Below, one piece after another: positions 16,996 to 26,607 of a DNA stretch of 64,000 bases. The position numbers and the translations under genes were made by a program. The notes under the pieces are model-generated. The model saw only the letters and a list, made by a program, of their open reading frames with translations. It was not told where the DNA came from and did not search any database. This stretch comes from Anaerolineae bacterium (lineage in GTDB: Bacteria > Chloroflexota > Anaerolineae > Aggregatilineales > Aggregatilineaceae), in contig JAHDLB010000020.1 in the NCBI GenBank assembly GCA_018432315.1, positions 1 through 64,000 of the forward strand, in the 5' to 3' direction. How positions within the stretch are numbered: position 1 is the first letter of the stretch; each line of letters opens with the position of its first letter.

Positions 16996-18525
16996 ATGAA
17001 AACCGTATTCCGGTGGCTGGTCGTCGCGGTTGTGTGTGCGGGTGTTATCGGCGGGTGGTGGCTGGCACAGCCTCCCATGAGCCAGGCCCAAGGGGGGGCT
17101 GCCTGGACGGTGAGCGTGTTCAGCAATCCGGACCTGGCCGGTTCGCCTTTGCCCTTTGCTGCCGTGACGAACAGCGTCAATTTTAGCTGGGGGACGGGCG
17201 TTCCGGTGATCAACGGTGTGCCGGTGCCGGGCGCGCCCAACGATAATTTCTCGGTGCGATTTGTCACCACCACCTTTTTCACGGCGGGCAACTATCGCTT
17301 CACCGTCCAGGTGGATGACGGTGCGCGGCTGTACGTGGACGGGGTGCTGCTGATCAACGCGTGGCAGGCCGGGCTGGGGCTGCGAACGCTCCAGGCGGAT
17401 TACAACTTCACCGTCGATGGCAACCACACGATCACGGTGGAGATGTTCGACACGATCGACAACGCGACCATCATCGCGAGCTGGGCGCTGTCGGCTGGCG
17501 GGCTGCCGGGCACGCCCGGCGTAGCGGGCCAGGCGTGGTCCGGCGAATTCTTCAACGGGGTCGATCTGGCCGGCCCGCCGATCTACACCACGACTTACCC
17601 GGCGAGCGGCTTGAACCTGAACTGGGGCCAGGGCAGCCCCGGTGGGGCGGTCCCGGCGGACAACTTCTCGGCGCGTTTCATGCGCACGATCAACGTGCCG
17701 TCCGAGCTGGCCGAGGGCGTGTACACGTTTTACGCGCGGGCGGATGACGGCTTCCGCTTCTACGTCGACAACACGCTGATCTTCGACCAGTGGGATGCGT
17801 TCGTCAACCAGACGTTTACCGCGCCGGTCACGCTGTTGAACGGCCCGCACGTGCTCAAATTCGAATACCGCGAGTTCACGATGGATGCCCTGGTCTTCCT
17901 GACGTGGTCGCCGCCCAGCGCGCAGAACCCGGTGATCAACCCGGACGCGTCTGGCGCGCCGGTGCAGGCCACAGCGACTCCCGCCCCCGGCCAGCCGGAC
18001 GGGCAGGGTGGCGAGGCGGCGCCGCCGCCCCCGGCGGTGGGCGTGCGCGGCATGGTGATGGGCAATCTGCGCGTGCGCAGCGGCCCCAGCCTCAGGGATC
18101 CCAAGATCGGCCTGATGCCGTGGGGCACCGAGGTCGACATCCTGGGGCGCGATTCGGGCCACGCGTGGTATCAGGTCAACTTCAACGGGCTGGTCGGCTG
18201 GGCGTACGCGCCGTGGATCAGGCTGATCACCGGGTCGTTCGATGCCCTGCCGTATACAGACGGCACGCGCCCGGTCTTCGCGCCGCCGCCGACGCAGGGC
18301 GTCATCGCGCAGGCGTTCGGCAATATGCGCATTCGCAGCGGCCCCGGCTTCCAGTACCCGAAGATCAGCAAGGCCCAGTGGGGCACGCGCGTCCAGGTGC
18401 TGGCCCGCAGCACGAACGGCCTGTGGATCAAGGTCCAGCATGGCGACGTGGTGGGCTGGACGTACCTGAACTGGTACCGCATCGTGCAGGGCGATCTGGG
18501 AGCGGTGCCGGTCACCGATCAATAA
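16996..18525 (+). CDS. Secreted protein with two PA14-like and two SH3b domains
   Basis: A 509-residue exported protein. After a signal peptide (LVVAVVCAGVIGGWWLA, cleavage near SQA) come two PA14-like beta domains (about residues 35-165 and 175-310), each with the carbohydrate-binding pattern DDGxRxYVD (VDDGARLYVDG, ADDGFRFYVDN). A Pro/Ala/Gly-rich linker follows, then two bacterial SH3 domains (about 350-405 and 435-495; NLRVRSGPS, NMRIRSGPG). PA14 domains bind glycans and SH3b domains bind cell-wall peptides, so a surface-glycan adhesion role is plausible. No catalytic domain is seen. A terminator follows. Confidence 0.85.
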   Translation: MKTVFRWLVVAVVCAGVIGGWWLAQPPMSQAQGGAAWTVSVFSNPDLAGSPLPFAAVTNSVNFSWGTGVPVINGVPVPGAPNDNFSVRFVTTTFFTAGNYRFTVQVDDGARLYVDGVLLINAWQAGLGLRTLQADYNFTVDGNHTITVEMFDTIDNATIIASWALSAGGLPGTPGVAGQAWSGEFFNGVDLAGPPIYTTTYPASGLNLNWGQGSPGGAVPADNFSARFMRTINVPSELAEGVYTFYARADDGFRFYVDNTLIFDQWDAFVNQTFTAPVTLLNGPHVLKFEYREFTMDALVFLTWSPPSAQNPVINPDASGAPVQATATPAPGQPDGQGGEAAPPPPAVGVRGMVMGNLRVRSGPSLRDPKIGLMPWGTEVDILGRDSGHAWYQVNFNGLVGWAYAPWIRLITGSFDALPYTDGTRPVFAPPPTQGVIAQAFGNMRIRSGPGFQYPKISKAQWGTRVQVLARSTNGLWIKVQHGDVVGWTYLNWYRIVQGDLGAVPVTDQ

Positions 18526-18555
18526 TCGCTCGACTACCATCTATCGGCTGAACAG

Positions 18556-18593
18556 GCGCTCCGCTGGGGTCACACTTGACGGGGCGCTTTTTT
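18556..18593 (+). terminator. Rho-independent terminator after the PA14/SH3b gene
   Basis: GCGCTCCG at 18556-18563 pairs with CGGGGCGC at 18580-18587 (one G-T pair), followed directly by six T. It lies 31 bases after the stop codon. Confidence 0.75.
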
Positions 18594-18684
18594 GTGTGAA
18601 ACTAGGACTCAGGTGGGATCGTCCCTGGACGCGTGGGGCGGTATACTCGGTGCTAAGGTCCACGGTGTGTGGGAACGCGGCGGC

Positions 18685-21324
18685 ATGGCATCAACCGAAG
18701 ATATTCACAACACCCAGAAGCTCGCCAACGCGGCAGAAGCGTTTGTCCGCGCGCTGGATGCGCTGTTCGAAGGCGACACGTTCGACCAGTTCTTTCACGG
18801 CGAAACGCTGCGCCGCGCCTACTGGGTGGCGCTGCAAAAGGCGCTCGAACAGGTCGATATGACCGGCGGCGGCGCGCTGGCGCGCGGCCTGCAGGACGGC
18901 CAGGTCCTGGCCGAGCCGCGCATCGTCGACGAGCTGCTCAGGCTGTTCGTGCCCGACCAGACGCCGGACTACGAGAGCGCCGCGCGCGTCTGGGCGGAGG
19001 CGGTCGGCGCGCCGCCAGGGGCGCGCGATGGTCTGCCCGGTGAGTTGGAGGCGTTCTTCGCGCTGCTGGCCGGTGAACTGCGCCGGTCCGGCGAGCTGCG
19101 CATCGCGCTGCGCCAGCTCGAGCGCAGCGGCGGCGTCCGCCCCCGGCACGCGCCCGGCGAAGACCTGGAGCGCCTGCTCGACGCGGCTGTCGTCGGCGGT
19201 CAGGCGATGGTCGCCCGGCAGGTCCGGCATCTGCTGGCGCTGGCCTCCGAGCGCGATCCCGCGCCGCCCGCCGCCAGCCCGGTCGCGGTCGACGCCCAGA
19301 CGCGGTTGGTGGCGTACCTGGAGCCGGACGCGCTGCGCGCCCTGTGGGAACGCGTGGCCGCGCTCGACGATCCGGCGCTGCGCCTGCGCCTGATGGGCCG
19401 GATCGCGCCGCACCTCTACCGCCACCACCTGATCCCGGACGCGCTGGCGCCCGTCCAGTCGATCCTCGCGTCCGCCGAGCCGCCGCTCGACCCGGCGCTG
19501 CGCGTGGACGTGTTGTGCCGGCTGGCGCCGCACCTGGCCGCGTTCAACCGCGACGCGACGCTGCCCTCGTTCCAGCAGCGCGTGCTGGATGGCGTGCTCG
19601 CCATCGACGACCCGGCCTCGCGCGTGCGGGCGCTGGGCGCGCTGATCGCGAGGCTGCCCCCGGCCATGCAGTCCGAGGCGGTGGCGATGGCCTTCGAGAC
19701 GGCGGCGTGCTGCATTCCGAATGAGGTCGCGCGGGCGACGGCGCTCAGCGTGCTGCCCTCGCACCTGCCGCTGGAATTCCAGACCCGCCTGCTGAGCATC
19801 GCCCGCGACATGGCGGAACCGGACGCGCGCGCCCTGCTGCTGGGGCGGATGCTGGCGTACCTGCCCGCGTCGATGCAGCTCCGCACGCTGATCGAGGCCC
19901 TGGACGCGATCCAGCAGATCACCGGCGACGACGCCCGCGCGCGGGCGCTGATCGCGCTGGCGCCCTATATCGACGCGGTGGGCCCGCTCCAGAACCTGCC
20001 GGAGGGGATGCAGCAGGCGATCGCGGTCACGTTCTCGATCGCCCGCCAGGACGACCGGGCGCGCGCCTTTGCGGCGCTGGCGCCGTACCTGTCGCCCGAA
20101 CTGCTGACCGAGGCGCTCCAAGCGCTCAAGGGCATCACCGACGACGTCCACCGCGCGCTGACGCTGGCGAAGCTGGCGCCGCACCTGCCGGACGATCTCA
20201 GCGTGGCGGCGTTTGGCATCGCCCAGGAATTGAGCACGCCGGAGGCGCGCGCGGCGGCGCTATCGGCCATCGCGCCCTACCTGGGAACCCAGGCCCGCGC
20301 CCAGGCGCTGGCCGATGCGCTGGCGGCGGCGCTGGCCGTCGAGCGGCGTTACGAGCGCGTGGTGGCGCTGGTGGACCTCGCGCCGCACCTGCCGCCCGAC
20401 CTCCGGACGCGCGCGCTCAGCGAGGCGCTGACCGCCACCCGCTCGATCCCCGACGAGAGCGAGCGCGGGCGGGCGCTGGTATTCCTGGCGCCGCACCTGC
20501 TGCCGGAGCACCTCGCCGATGCCCTGGCCGACGCGTACACCATCCTCGATCCGCTGGAGCGCGTGCCGGTGTTGAGCGCGCTGCTGCCGTTTCTGCCGGA
20601 CGAGCCGCACGAGCGCGTGGCGCAGGACGTGATCGACACGGCCAACCAGGCCCCGCGTCCCGAGCACAAAGCCAGCATGCTGGCGGCCATCGCCCCGGTG
20701 ATGCCGGACAAGCTGGTCGGCGTGGCGGCCCAGGCGGCGGTGCAGATCCACAGCCCCTACGACCAGATGCACGTTCTCACCGCGCTGCTGCCCCGCCAGC
20801 CGGAACACCTGCGCGACGCGGCGCTGGCCGCGGCCCACGCCGTGCCCGACCCGTACCAGCGGGTGAGCGCCCTGCTGGAGCTGGTCGCGCATACGCCGCC
20901 GGAGCTGCATTACGCGATCCTGGAGGAAGCGCTCGAGACGGCGCTGAAGGTGAGCGACGATTACGACCGGGCGAGCGCCCTGGCGCACCTGGCGCCGTAT
21001 GTCGGGTCGCAGAGCGAGCTGGTGGACCAGCAGCAGGTGCTGCTCGACCTGGCGCTGTCGGCGTGCCTGGACGTGGCCGATCCGGCGGCGCGCCGCCCCT
21101 TGCTGGCGCAGTGGGCCGCCACCTGCGAGGCGTACCTGGCGCCGGCGCAAACCTACATGCTGTGGCGGCGGCTCGTGGAGTTCCTGCGCGAGCGCCCGTA
21201 CGCCGAGGTCATCGCCGACCTGGCCGCGCTGGCGCCGGTGATCGCGCACCTGGGCGCGGTCGGCGCGGTGGACCTGATCGCGGCGCGCCTGCTGGGCCGG
21301 GACGCGGATCAGACCAGCCGGTAG
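18685..21324 (+). CDS. Large alpha-helical (HEAT-like) repeat protein
   Basis: An 879-residue, probably cytoplasmic protein of unknown function. After about 200 residues without recognised domains, roughly 15 degenerate repeats of about 37-40 residues run to the C-terminus. Each has a core like RxxALxxLAPHLPxxLxxxAL (for example KLAPHLPDDL, DLAPHLPPDL, FLAPHLLPEHL). This is the look of HEAT or related helical solenoids, which act as binding scaffolds. No enzyme domain, signal peptide or membrane helix is seen. The ATG at 18685 is preferred over upstream starts, which would overlap the preceding terminator. It overlaps the 3' end of the convergent acetyltransferase gene by 16 bases. Confidence 0.75.
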   Translation: MASTEDIHNTQKLANAAEAFVRALDALFEGDTFDQFFHGETLRRAYWVALQKALEQVDMTGGGALARGLQDGQVLAEPRIVDELLRLFVPDQTPDYESAARVWAEAVGAPPGARDGLPGELEAFFALLAGELRRSGELRIALRQLERSGGVRPRHAPGEDLERLLDAAVVGGQAMVARQVRHLLALASERDPAPPAASPVAVDAQTRLVAYLEPDALRALWERVAALDDPALRLRLMGRIAPHLYRHHLIPDALAPVQSILASAEPPLDPALRVDVLCRLAPHLAAFNRDATLPSFQQRVLDGVLAIDDPASRVRALGALIARLPPAMQSEAVAMAFETAACCIPNEVARATALSVLPSHLPLEFQTRLLSIARDMAEPDARALLLGRMLAYLPASMQLRTLIEALDAIQQITGDDARARALIALAPYIDAVGPLQNLPEGMQQAIAVTFSIARQDDRARAFAALAPYLSPELLTEALQALKGITDDVHRALTLAKLAPHLPDDLSVAAFGIAQELSTPEARAAALSAIAPYLGTQARAQALADALAAALAVERRYERVVALVDLAPHLPPDLRTRALSEALTATRSIPDESERGRALVFLAPHLLPEHLADALADAYTILDPLERVPVLSALLPFLPDEPHERVAQDVIDTANQAPRPEHKASMLAAIAPVMPDKLVGVAAQAAVQIHSPYDQMHVLTALLPRQPEHLRDAALAAAHAVPDPYQRVSALLELVAHTPPELHYAILEEALETALKVSDDYDRASALAHLAPYVGSQSELVDQQQVLLDLALSACLDVADPAARRPLLAQWAATCEAYLAPAQTYMLWRRLVEFLRERPYAEVIADLAALAPVIAHLGAVGAVDLIAARLLGRDADQTSR

Positions 21325-21884
21325 ATCCAGAAGATCGCCACCTCGCCGCGCGCCATGTCGTCGTTGCTGTAATACGCCTCGCGGATTCCCTCGATCTGGC
21401 AGCCCATCCGCGCGTAAAATTTGCAGGCGGGCACGTTGTTCGTCTGGGTTTCGAGCACCACCGCGCGGAAGCCTTGGCGCCGCGCCCAGGTGACCGTCCG
21501 GCGGAACAACTCGCGGCCCAGGCCCTGCCCGCGAACCGACGTGTCGAGCATCAGGTTCCAGATCCAGGCCGTGTTGTTCCACTCCTCCGGCGCGACGTCC
21601 AGCATGCCGGCCAGCGTCCCCTCGGCCTCGACGACGAGGTGCAGCCCGTCACCCTTGCGCAGCCGCGCCAGGATGTGGCGGCGCTCGGCCTGGTCGAAGT
21701 CGTAACCGTCGCCCTTGTCGTACGGCTCCGGCAGCGGGCGCTCCGCCAGCCGCCAGCCCACCGCCAGCCCGTCGCCGTCTTTCTCGACGACCAGCGTGGT
21801 CGGGCTGACGAAGCCGGGGCGAATCGCGGCCAGCCGGGGGATGTCCTGCTCGGTCATGGGGCGAATGCGGATGTCTGGCACCAT
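21309..21884 (-). CDS. GNAT-family N-acetyltransferase
   Basis: A 191-residue acetyltransferase. The acetyl-CoA binding motif A is visible as LMLDTSVRGQGLGRELFRRTV (Q/RxxGxG/A), followed by the helix ARRQGFRAVVLETQTNNVPACKFYARMGC, typical of GNAT motif B. The N-terminal half (IRPMTEQDIPRLAAI) fits the family. The substrate cannot be told from sequence; RimI-like protein or small-molecule acetylation are both possible. The gene is convergent with the repeat-protein gene. Confidence 0.88.
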   Translation of the reverse strand: MVPDIRIRPMTEQDIPRLAAIRPGFVSPTTLVVEKDGDGLAVGWRLAERPLPEPYDKGDGYDFDQAERRHILARLRKGDGLHLVVEAEGTLAGMLDVAPEEWNNTAWIWNLMLDTSVRGQGLGRELFRRTVTWARRQGFRAVVLETQTNNVPACKFYARMGCQIEGIREAYYSNDDMARGEVAIFWIYRLV

Positions 21885-22034
21885 CGATGGGCTCTCCGTT
21901 CAGCAGCGCGCTACCCGAGATTGTATGCCACCGCCGCGAATTTTCAAGAGCTAGCAGGTCTGGCGGCGGTGCCCCGGTTGCCCGGCGGGGCAGTTGCATG
22001 TATGCTCCACAATCGAACCTGAGAGGTGAGAGCG

Positions 22035-23015
22035 ATGCTCGAACGCATACGCAACGGCGCGTGGGGCGCGCGGCTGAGTTTCGGCGCGCTGCTGCTCGTC
22101 TGTTCGGAGTGGGTCGTCTGGCAGACGCCGCTGGACTTCACGCCGGTCGAATGGCTGGGCATCGCGGCGATCACGCTCGCGCTGGCGGCCTTCGCGCTGG
22201 ACCTGATCGCCCGCTGCCACGTCAACGACGTGACCGGGCTGCTGTTCGTCGCCGGGCTGTACGGGCTGGTCGACGCGACGCTGATCAGCCACATCACGGC
22301 GCGCGACCTGCCGCTGAGCCTGATCGTCCGCCCGCTGGGGGCGCTGCCGCTGGCCTTCCTGCTGGCGTTGGGCGCGTTCGCCTGGCTGGCCGGGGCGCGC
22401 GCGGCGCTGCCGCTGGCCGCCGGGGTGACACTGACCGCCGGGCTGGCCTGGGGCGTGTGGATTCGCTGGTTCCCCGTCGTGTCCGACGAGCCGGTATCCG
22501 CGCCGTCGCTGGGCACCGCGCTGATCGCCGTGGGAATCGGGCTGGCGGCGTGTGGGGTGATCCGCTGGGCGTGGCCGCCGCTGGCACTCGCTCGCCGCGA
22601 GGATTGGCTGTTGGCGCCGCCCGAAGCCGCCGCGCTGGGGCTCGTCCTGGTGGCGGCGCTGGCCTGGGGCGCGGCCCAGGACCTGATCGACGCGCTGGGG
22701 CTGGGCATCACCGTGATGCTGGCCGCCTACCTGCTAATGCTGCTCTACATGACGATGCCCACCCGCCGCCCGCCGTCGCTGTTGGGCGCGATCACGCCGC
22801 CGCGCCGCCCGGCGCTGGCGCCCTGGCTGGCCGCGATCGCGGTGTTCCTGGCGGCGGGCTGGATCGGGCACGCGCTGCCCGGCGACGGCGACAGCTCGCT
22901 CCAGAGCGACGTGCTGTTCGGCGCGCTGACCGTCTTCGGCGCGGTATGGCTGCCGGTGGCGTCGATGGTGGCGGGCGTGCGGGCTGTCGTGCAGATGGCG
23001 CGCGACGGGTTTTGA
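22035..23015 (+). CDS. Polytopic membrane protein of unknown function
   Basis: A 326-residue very hydrophobic protein with about nine or ten predicted membrane helices (for example LSFGALLLVCSEWVVWQ, LGIAAITLALAAFALDLIA, GLVLVAALAWGAAQDLI). No transporter motif, catalytic motif or known family pattern is recognised. The ATG at 22035 follows GAGAGGTGA; a GTG at 22026 is an alternative start. It stands alone between a divergent acetyltransferase and a co-directional methylase gene that has its own promoter-like sequence. Function unknown. Confidence 0.7.
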   Translation: MLERIRNGAWGARLSFGALLLVCSEWVVWQTPLDFTPVEWLGIAAITLALAAFALDLIARCHVNDVTGLLFVAGLYGLVDATLISHITARDLPLSLIVRPLGALPLAFLLALGAFAWLAGARAALPLAAGVTLTAGLAWGVWIRWFPVVSDEPVSAPSLGTALIAVGIGLAACGVIRWAWPPLALARREDWLLAPPEAAALGLVLVAALAWGAAQDLIDALGLGITVMLAAYLLMLLYMTMPTRRPPSLLGAITPPRRPALAPWLAAIAVFLAAGWIGHALPGDGDSSLQSDVLFGALTVFGAVWLPVASMVAGVRAVVQMARDGF

Positions 23016-23021
23016 GCGCGC

Positions 23022-23051
23022 TTGCCGGACTCTTTGGGTCTACACTACAAT
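23022..23051 (+). promoter_or_regulatory. Candidate promoter of the methylase gene
   Basis: TTGCCG at 23022-23027 and TACAAT at 23046-23051 are separated by 18 bases, 32 bases upstream of the methylase start. The -10 is close to consensus and identical to that of the tRNA-Ala promoter in this window. Confidence 0.45.
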
Positions 23052-23083
23052 AGCCAAAACCGTTTCCCGAAACGAAGCCAACC

Positions 23084-24175
23084 ATGTCCAACCCTGCGCT
23101 CGACCAGATTCTACTCGGCGACTGCCTGGCTATTCTGCCCACGCTGCCCCGTGCCAGCGTGGATGTGGTGTTTGCCGATCCGCCGTACAACTTGCAGCTC
23201 AGCCAGGAGCTTTGGCGCCCCAACCTGACGCTGGTCGATGCCGTGGACGAGGACTGGGACCAGTTCGAGAACTTCACCGCGTACGACGCGTTCACGCGGG
23301 CGTGGTTGGGCGCGGTCCGCGAGGTGATGAAGCCCACCGCGACGATCTGGGTGTCCGGCACGTATCACAACATCTTCCGCGTGGGCGCGATCATGCAGGA
23401 CCTCGGCTTCTGGCTGCTGAACACCGTGACGTGGTTCAAGCCCAATGCCATGCCCAATTTTCGGGGCACCCGGCTCAAGAACGATGTCGAGTTCATCATC
23501 TGGGCCAAGCGCGACGAGGACGGGCGCTATACCTTCGACCATCACCACATGAAGCAGTTCAACGATGGCAAACAGTTGGGCAGCGTGTGGAAAATCCAGG
23601 TGTGCAACGGGCCGGAGCGCCTGCGCGACGAGAACGGCGGCAAGCTGCACCCCACGCAAAAGCCCGAAGAACTGCTCCAGCGCGTGATCCTGGCGAGCAC
23701 CCGCCCCGGCGACGTGATCCTCGACCCATTCGTCGGATCGGGCACGACGGCGGCGGTGGCCCGCCGGCTGCACCGCCACTGGATCGGCATCGAGCAAAAC
23801 GAGGTGTACGTGCGGGCCGCGCGCGAGCGCGTGGCGGGCGTCCAGCCGCTGAAGCCGGCCCACCCGCTGATCGCCGCCGGGGGCCGCAAACCGCCGCGCG
23901 TGCCGTTCCGCTCGCTGATCGAGCGCGGCTATCTGAAGCCGGGCCAGGTGCTCTACCTGGGCGAGTCCGACCGGTCGGCGGTCATTCTCGACAACGGGCG
24001 GCTGCACGCCGATGGCGTGACCGGCTCGATCCACACGCTGGCCTGCCGGTTGAAAAACGTCCCGTCGTGCAACGGCTGGATGCTGTGGCACTACGTCGAC
24101 GAGCGCACCGGCGAGCGCCGCGCCATCGATCACCTGCGCGGTCTGGTGCGCCAGGCCGGCGCCAGCGAGGACTGA
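23084..24175 (+). CDS. CcrM/HinfI-like DNA adenine-N6 methyltransferase, probable GANTC specificity
   Basis: A 363-residue beta-class DNA methylase. Catalytic motif IV DPPYN is at residues 32-36, and the AdoMet-binding FVGSGTT is at about 216-222 near the middle, the motif order of CcrM and HinfI methylase. Long stretches around GTYHNIFRVGAIMQDLGFW, FRGTRLKNDVEFIIWA and KLHPTQKPEELLQR match what is known of CcrM. The C-terminal part (about 275-363) fits the small RAMA-like domain of CcrM. No restriction gene lies beside it, so it is an orphan methylase that could act in cell-cycle or gene control. GANTC specificity is inferred from family resemblance. Confidence 0.88.
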   Translation: MSNPALDQILLGDCLAILPTLPRASVDVVFADPPYNLQLSQELWRPNLTLVDAVDEDWDQFENFTAYDAFTRAWLGAVREVMKPTATIWVSGTYHNIFRVGAIMQDLGFWLLNTVTWFKPNAMPNFRGTRLKNDVEFIIWAKRDEDGRYTFDHHHMKQFNDGKQLGSVWKIQVCNGPERLRDENGGKLHPTQKPEELLQRVILASTRPGDVILDPFVGSGTTAAVARRLHRHWIGIEQNEVYVRAARERVAGVQPLKPAHPLIAAGGRKPPRVPFRSLIERGYLKPGQVLYLGESDRSAVILDNGRLHADGVTGSIHTLACRLKNVPSCNGWMLWHYVDERTGERRAIDHLRGLVRQAGASED

Positions 24176-24185
24176 TCCCGCCCGG

Positions 24186-25427
24186 TCAGGCTTCCGGCAG
24201 GGTGACCGGCTGGGGCGGCGTGTCGGCGCGCGGCGGGGCTGGCTGGCTCTGGATGTATGCGGCCAACACCGGCGGCATCACGCGCAGGCCCGTGCCGCCG
24301 CTTTCCTCGATCAGCAGCGATTTGTGCCGCAGCTCGCGCACCACGCCCGGCGGCAGGTTTTCGCGCCCCGTCGCCACCCCGAACAACGTCTCGATCTCGT
24401 CCTGGTTCAGGCCGCGCAACAGCGTCGCGCACTCGGCGCGGACGTTGGCTTCCGCGTAGAGGCGCTTGGCCGCCAGCGCGACGGCCTGCTTGTATTCCTC
24501 GGCGCGAATCTGCCCCAGCGCCTCGGCGTGCTGGAACCCCGCACGCAGCAGCCCGGCGAATCCGCCCGTGGCGCGGATCAACAGTCCCAGCGCGTAATCG
24601 TCCTTCGAGACGCTGCGCTGTTCCAACTGCTCGATCATGCGCCAGGCGTCGTCATCGCCGAAGGGGCCCAGGTAGATCGTGTTGTCGTGGAACAGCTCGA
24701 AGAACGGCTCCACGGCGGCCATGCGCGGCCCGATGAGGTACGGCAGGCTGTTGCGGGTGAAGGTCACGAACATGACGCGGTATTTGAACCGGTCGCGGAT
24801 GCTGCGCAGCGCCACGAAAAAGTAGTTGGGCATGGTGCTCAGAAAGCGCTCGAACTCGTCCAGGACGTAGGCGATGCGGATCGGGCGGCCCTGCTGTGCC
24901 TGGCCGCTGAGCGCCGCGTCGAGGATGCGTTCCAGGTGGCGCAGCGCCAGATGCGCGTGCAGCCGGTCCTCGAAATCGGTGACGTCCGGGTGCGCGTTCT
25001 CGAAGCGATCCTGCAGGCGCGCGATGCGCTCGACGAGGTCGGGATCGGGAGTCTCGCCGTGGGGCGGGTGGTAGGCCGGGTAAAGCTGGGGCGTGATCGT
25101 GGTGCGGTGGATGAGCAGCTCGAAGCCCGGCCACGCCTGGGCGGCGATGTCGTCCCGGTTCTGCGGCAGGGCGGGCAGCAGCGCGTTGGGGTCGATGCTG
25201 ATCGCCACGACCGGCCCCTGGCTGGCGCTAAGCGGGGCGTAGCGCTGCCACGGGCTGTTGGGATCGCTGGCGGCCAGCCGTTCCTGGTCCAGGAAGCGGA
25301 GCAGGTTGGACTTGCCCACGCTGGGCGCGCCGATCACGGACGCCGACTGGCCCTGGTCCAGCGCCCGCACGATGGCGGACACCTCCGCCTGGCGATAGTC
25401 GGGGTGGTAGTAGCGCGAACGAGGCAT
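24186..25427 (-). CDS. P-loop ATPase (AAA/STAND-like) of unknown role
   Basis: A 413-residue protein with Walker A GAPSVGKS at residues 33-40 and a Walker B-like AYVLDEFE near residue 188. Between them lies helical sequence with no recognised sensor domain; the C-terminus (about 330-400) may be a winged-helix part (GLNQDEIETLFGVATGRENLPPGVVRELRHKSLL). The layout resembles AAA ATPases of the Orc/Cdc6-MalT-like group, which bind ATP and couple to other proteins or DNA. The gene converges with the methylase (10 bases) and is divergent from pdhA. No partner gene is evident. Confidence 0.72.
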   Translation of the reverse strand: MPRSRYYHPDYRQAEVSAIVRALDQGQSASVIGAPSVGKSNLLRFLDQERLAASDPNSPWQRYAPLSASQGPVVAISIDPNALLPALPQNRDDIAAQAWPGFELLIHRTTITPQLYPAYHPPHGETPDPDLVERIARLQDRFENAHPDVTDFEDRLHAHLALRHLERILDAALSGQAQQGRPIRIAYVLDEFERFLSTMPNYFFVALRSIRDRFKYRVMFVTFTRNSLPYLIGPRMAAVEPFFELFHDNTIYLGPFGDDDAWRMIEQLEQRSVSKDDYALGLLIRATGGFAGLLRAGFQHAEALGQIRAEEYKQAVALAAKRLYAEANVRAECATLLRGLNQDEIETLFGVATGRENLPPGVVRELRHKSLLIEESGGTGLRVMPPVLAAYIQSQPAPPRADTPPQPVTLPEA

Positions 25428-25614
25428 GATCGATCATCCCCCTTTCATCACGACGTTGGCCCAAGTGTAGACCAGCTTGGTCCTATCGACCAATAACGCG
25501 TTTGCCAACCCGCCGTTCACTCATGTAAAATCTCCGTTACGCCACTTCGTAGCTTGTTCAACACCACAGGCGTTATCGAAACGCCTATTTTCATGCACAT
25601 CGAGGGAAAACCGT

Positions 25615-26598
25615 ATGGCAACACCGAAGAAGGACACTCTACTCGATTGGTACCGCCAGATGGTATTGATCCGGCGTTTTGAAGAACGCTGCGCGGAGCT
25701 GTACCAACAGGGGCTTATCGGGGGCTTCCTGCACCTGTACATCGGTCAGGAAGCGACGGGGGTCGGCGCCGTCGCGGCGCTGCGCGAAAACGATCACGTG
25801 ATCACGGCCTATCGCGACCACGGCATCGCCCTGGCGCGCGGGCTGGATCCGAAAGCGGTGATGGCCGAGATGCTCGGCAAGCGGACCGGAGTCAGCGGCG
25901 GCAAGGGCGGCTCGATGCACCTGGCTGACCGCGAGCGCCATTTCTGGGGTGGTTACGGCATCGTCGGCGGCCACCTGCCGTTGGCCGCGGGGATCGCGCT
26001 GGCCGCCCAGTACGAGGAAAAAGACGAGGTCGTGCTGGCCCTGATGGGCGACGGCGCGACGAATATCGGCTACTTCCACGAGTCGCTGAACCTCAGCGCG
26101 GTGTGGAAACTGCCCGTCGTGTGGCTCATCGAGAACAACCAGTACGGCATGGGCACGTCGGTCGAGCGCGCCAGCGGCGCGAAAGAGCTGGTCCGGCGGG
26201 CGCTGGCCTACAGCAGCGAAGACGGCAGCGGGATGAAGATGGGCCCGCGCATCGACGGCATGGACGTGCTGGCCGTGCACGATGCGGTCAGCGAGGCGAT
26301 CGAGCACGCCCGCAAGCACGGCCCGATCCTAATCGAGTCGCTGACCTATCGCCTGGAAGGGCACAGCATGGGCGACCCGCAGCGCTATCGCACCAAGGAA
26401 GAAGTCGAGTCGTTCGTCGAAAGCGGCCCCATCGGGCGCTTCCGCCAGGTCTTGATCGACAAGTATAAGGGCGTCGAGTCGACGCTCGACAAGATCGACG
26501 AGGAAGCCTTGCAGGCGGTTGAAGACGCCGTCGAGTTCGCGCAGAACAGCGAAGACCCGACCTACGAAGATTTGATCAGCCACGTGTACGTTGACTAG
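25615..26598 (+). CDS. pdhA: Pyruvate dehydrogenase (or 2-oxoacid dehydrogenase) E1 alpha subunit
   Basis: A 327-residue E1 alpha subunit. It binds thiamine diphosphate with the E1 beta subunit and decarboxylates pyruvate. The diphosphate motif appears as GDGATNIGYFHESLN...ENN, and family segments include YRDHGIALARG and KGGSMHL. The ATG at 25615 is chosen because CGAGGG lies nine bases upstream and the protein then starts at the usual family position; a longer frame upstream has no support. First gene of the pdhA-pdhB-pdhC operon, nine bases before pdhB. Acetoin dehydrogenase is a close alternative, as these E1 pairs are similar. Confidence 0.9.
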   Translation: MATPKKDTLLDWYRQMVLIRRFEERCAELYQQGLIGGFLHLYIGQEATGVGAVAALRENDHVITAYRDHGIALARGLDPKAVMAEMLGKRTGVSGGKGGSMHLADRERHFWGGYGIVGGHLPLAAGIALAAQYEEKDEVVLALMGDGATNIGYFHESLNLSAVWKLPVVWLIENNQYGMGTSVERASGAKELVRRALAYSSEDGSGMKMGPRIDGMDVLAVHDAVSEAIEHARKHGPILIESLTYRLEGHSMGDPQRYRTKEEVESFVESGPIGRFRQVLIDKYKGVESTLDKIDEEALQAVEDAVEFAQNSEDPTYEDLISHVYVD

Positions 26599-26607
26599 AG
26601 GGGTGAC

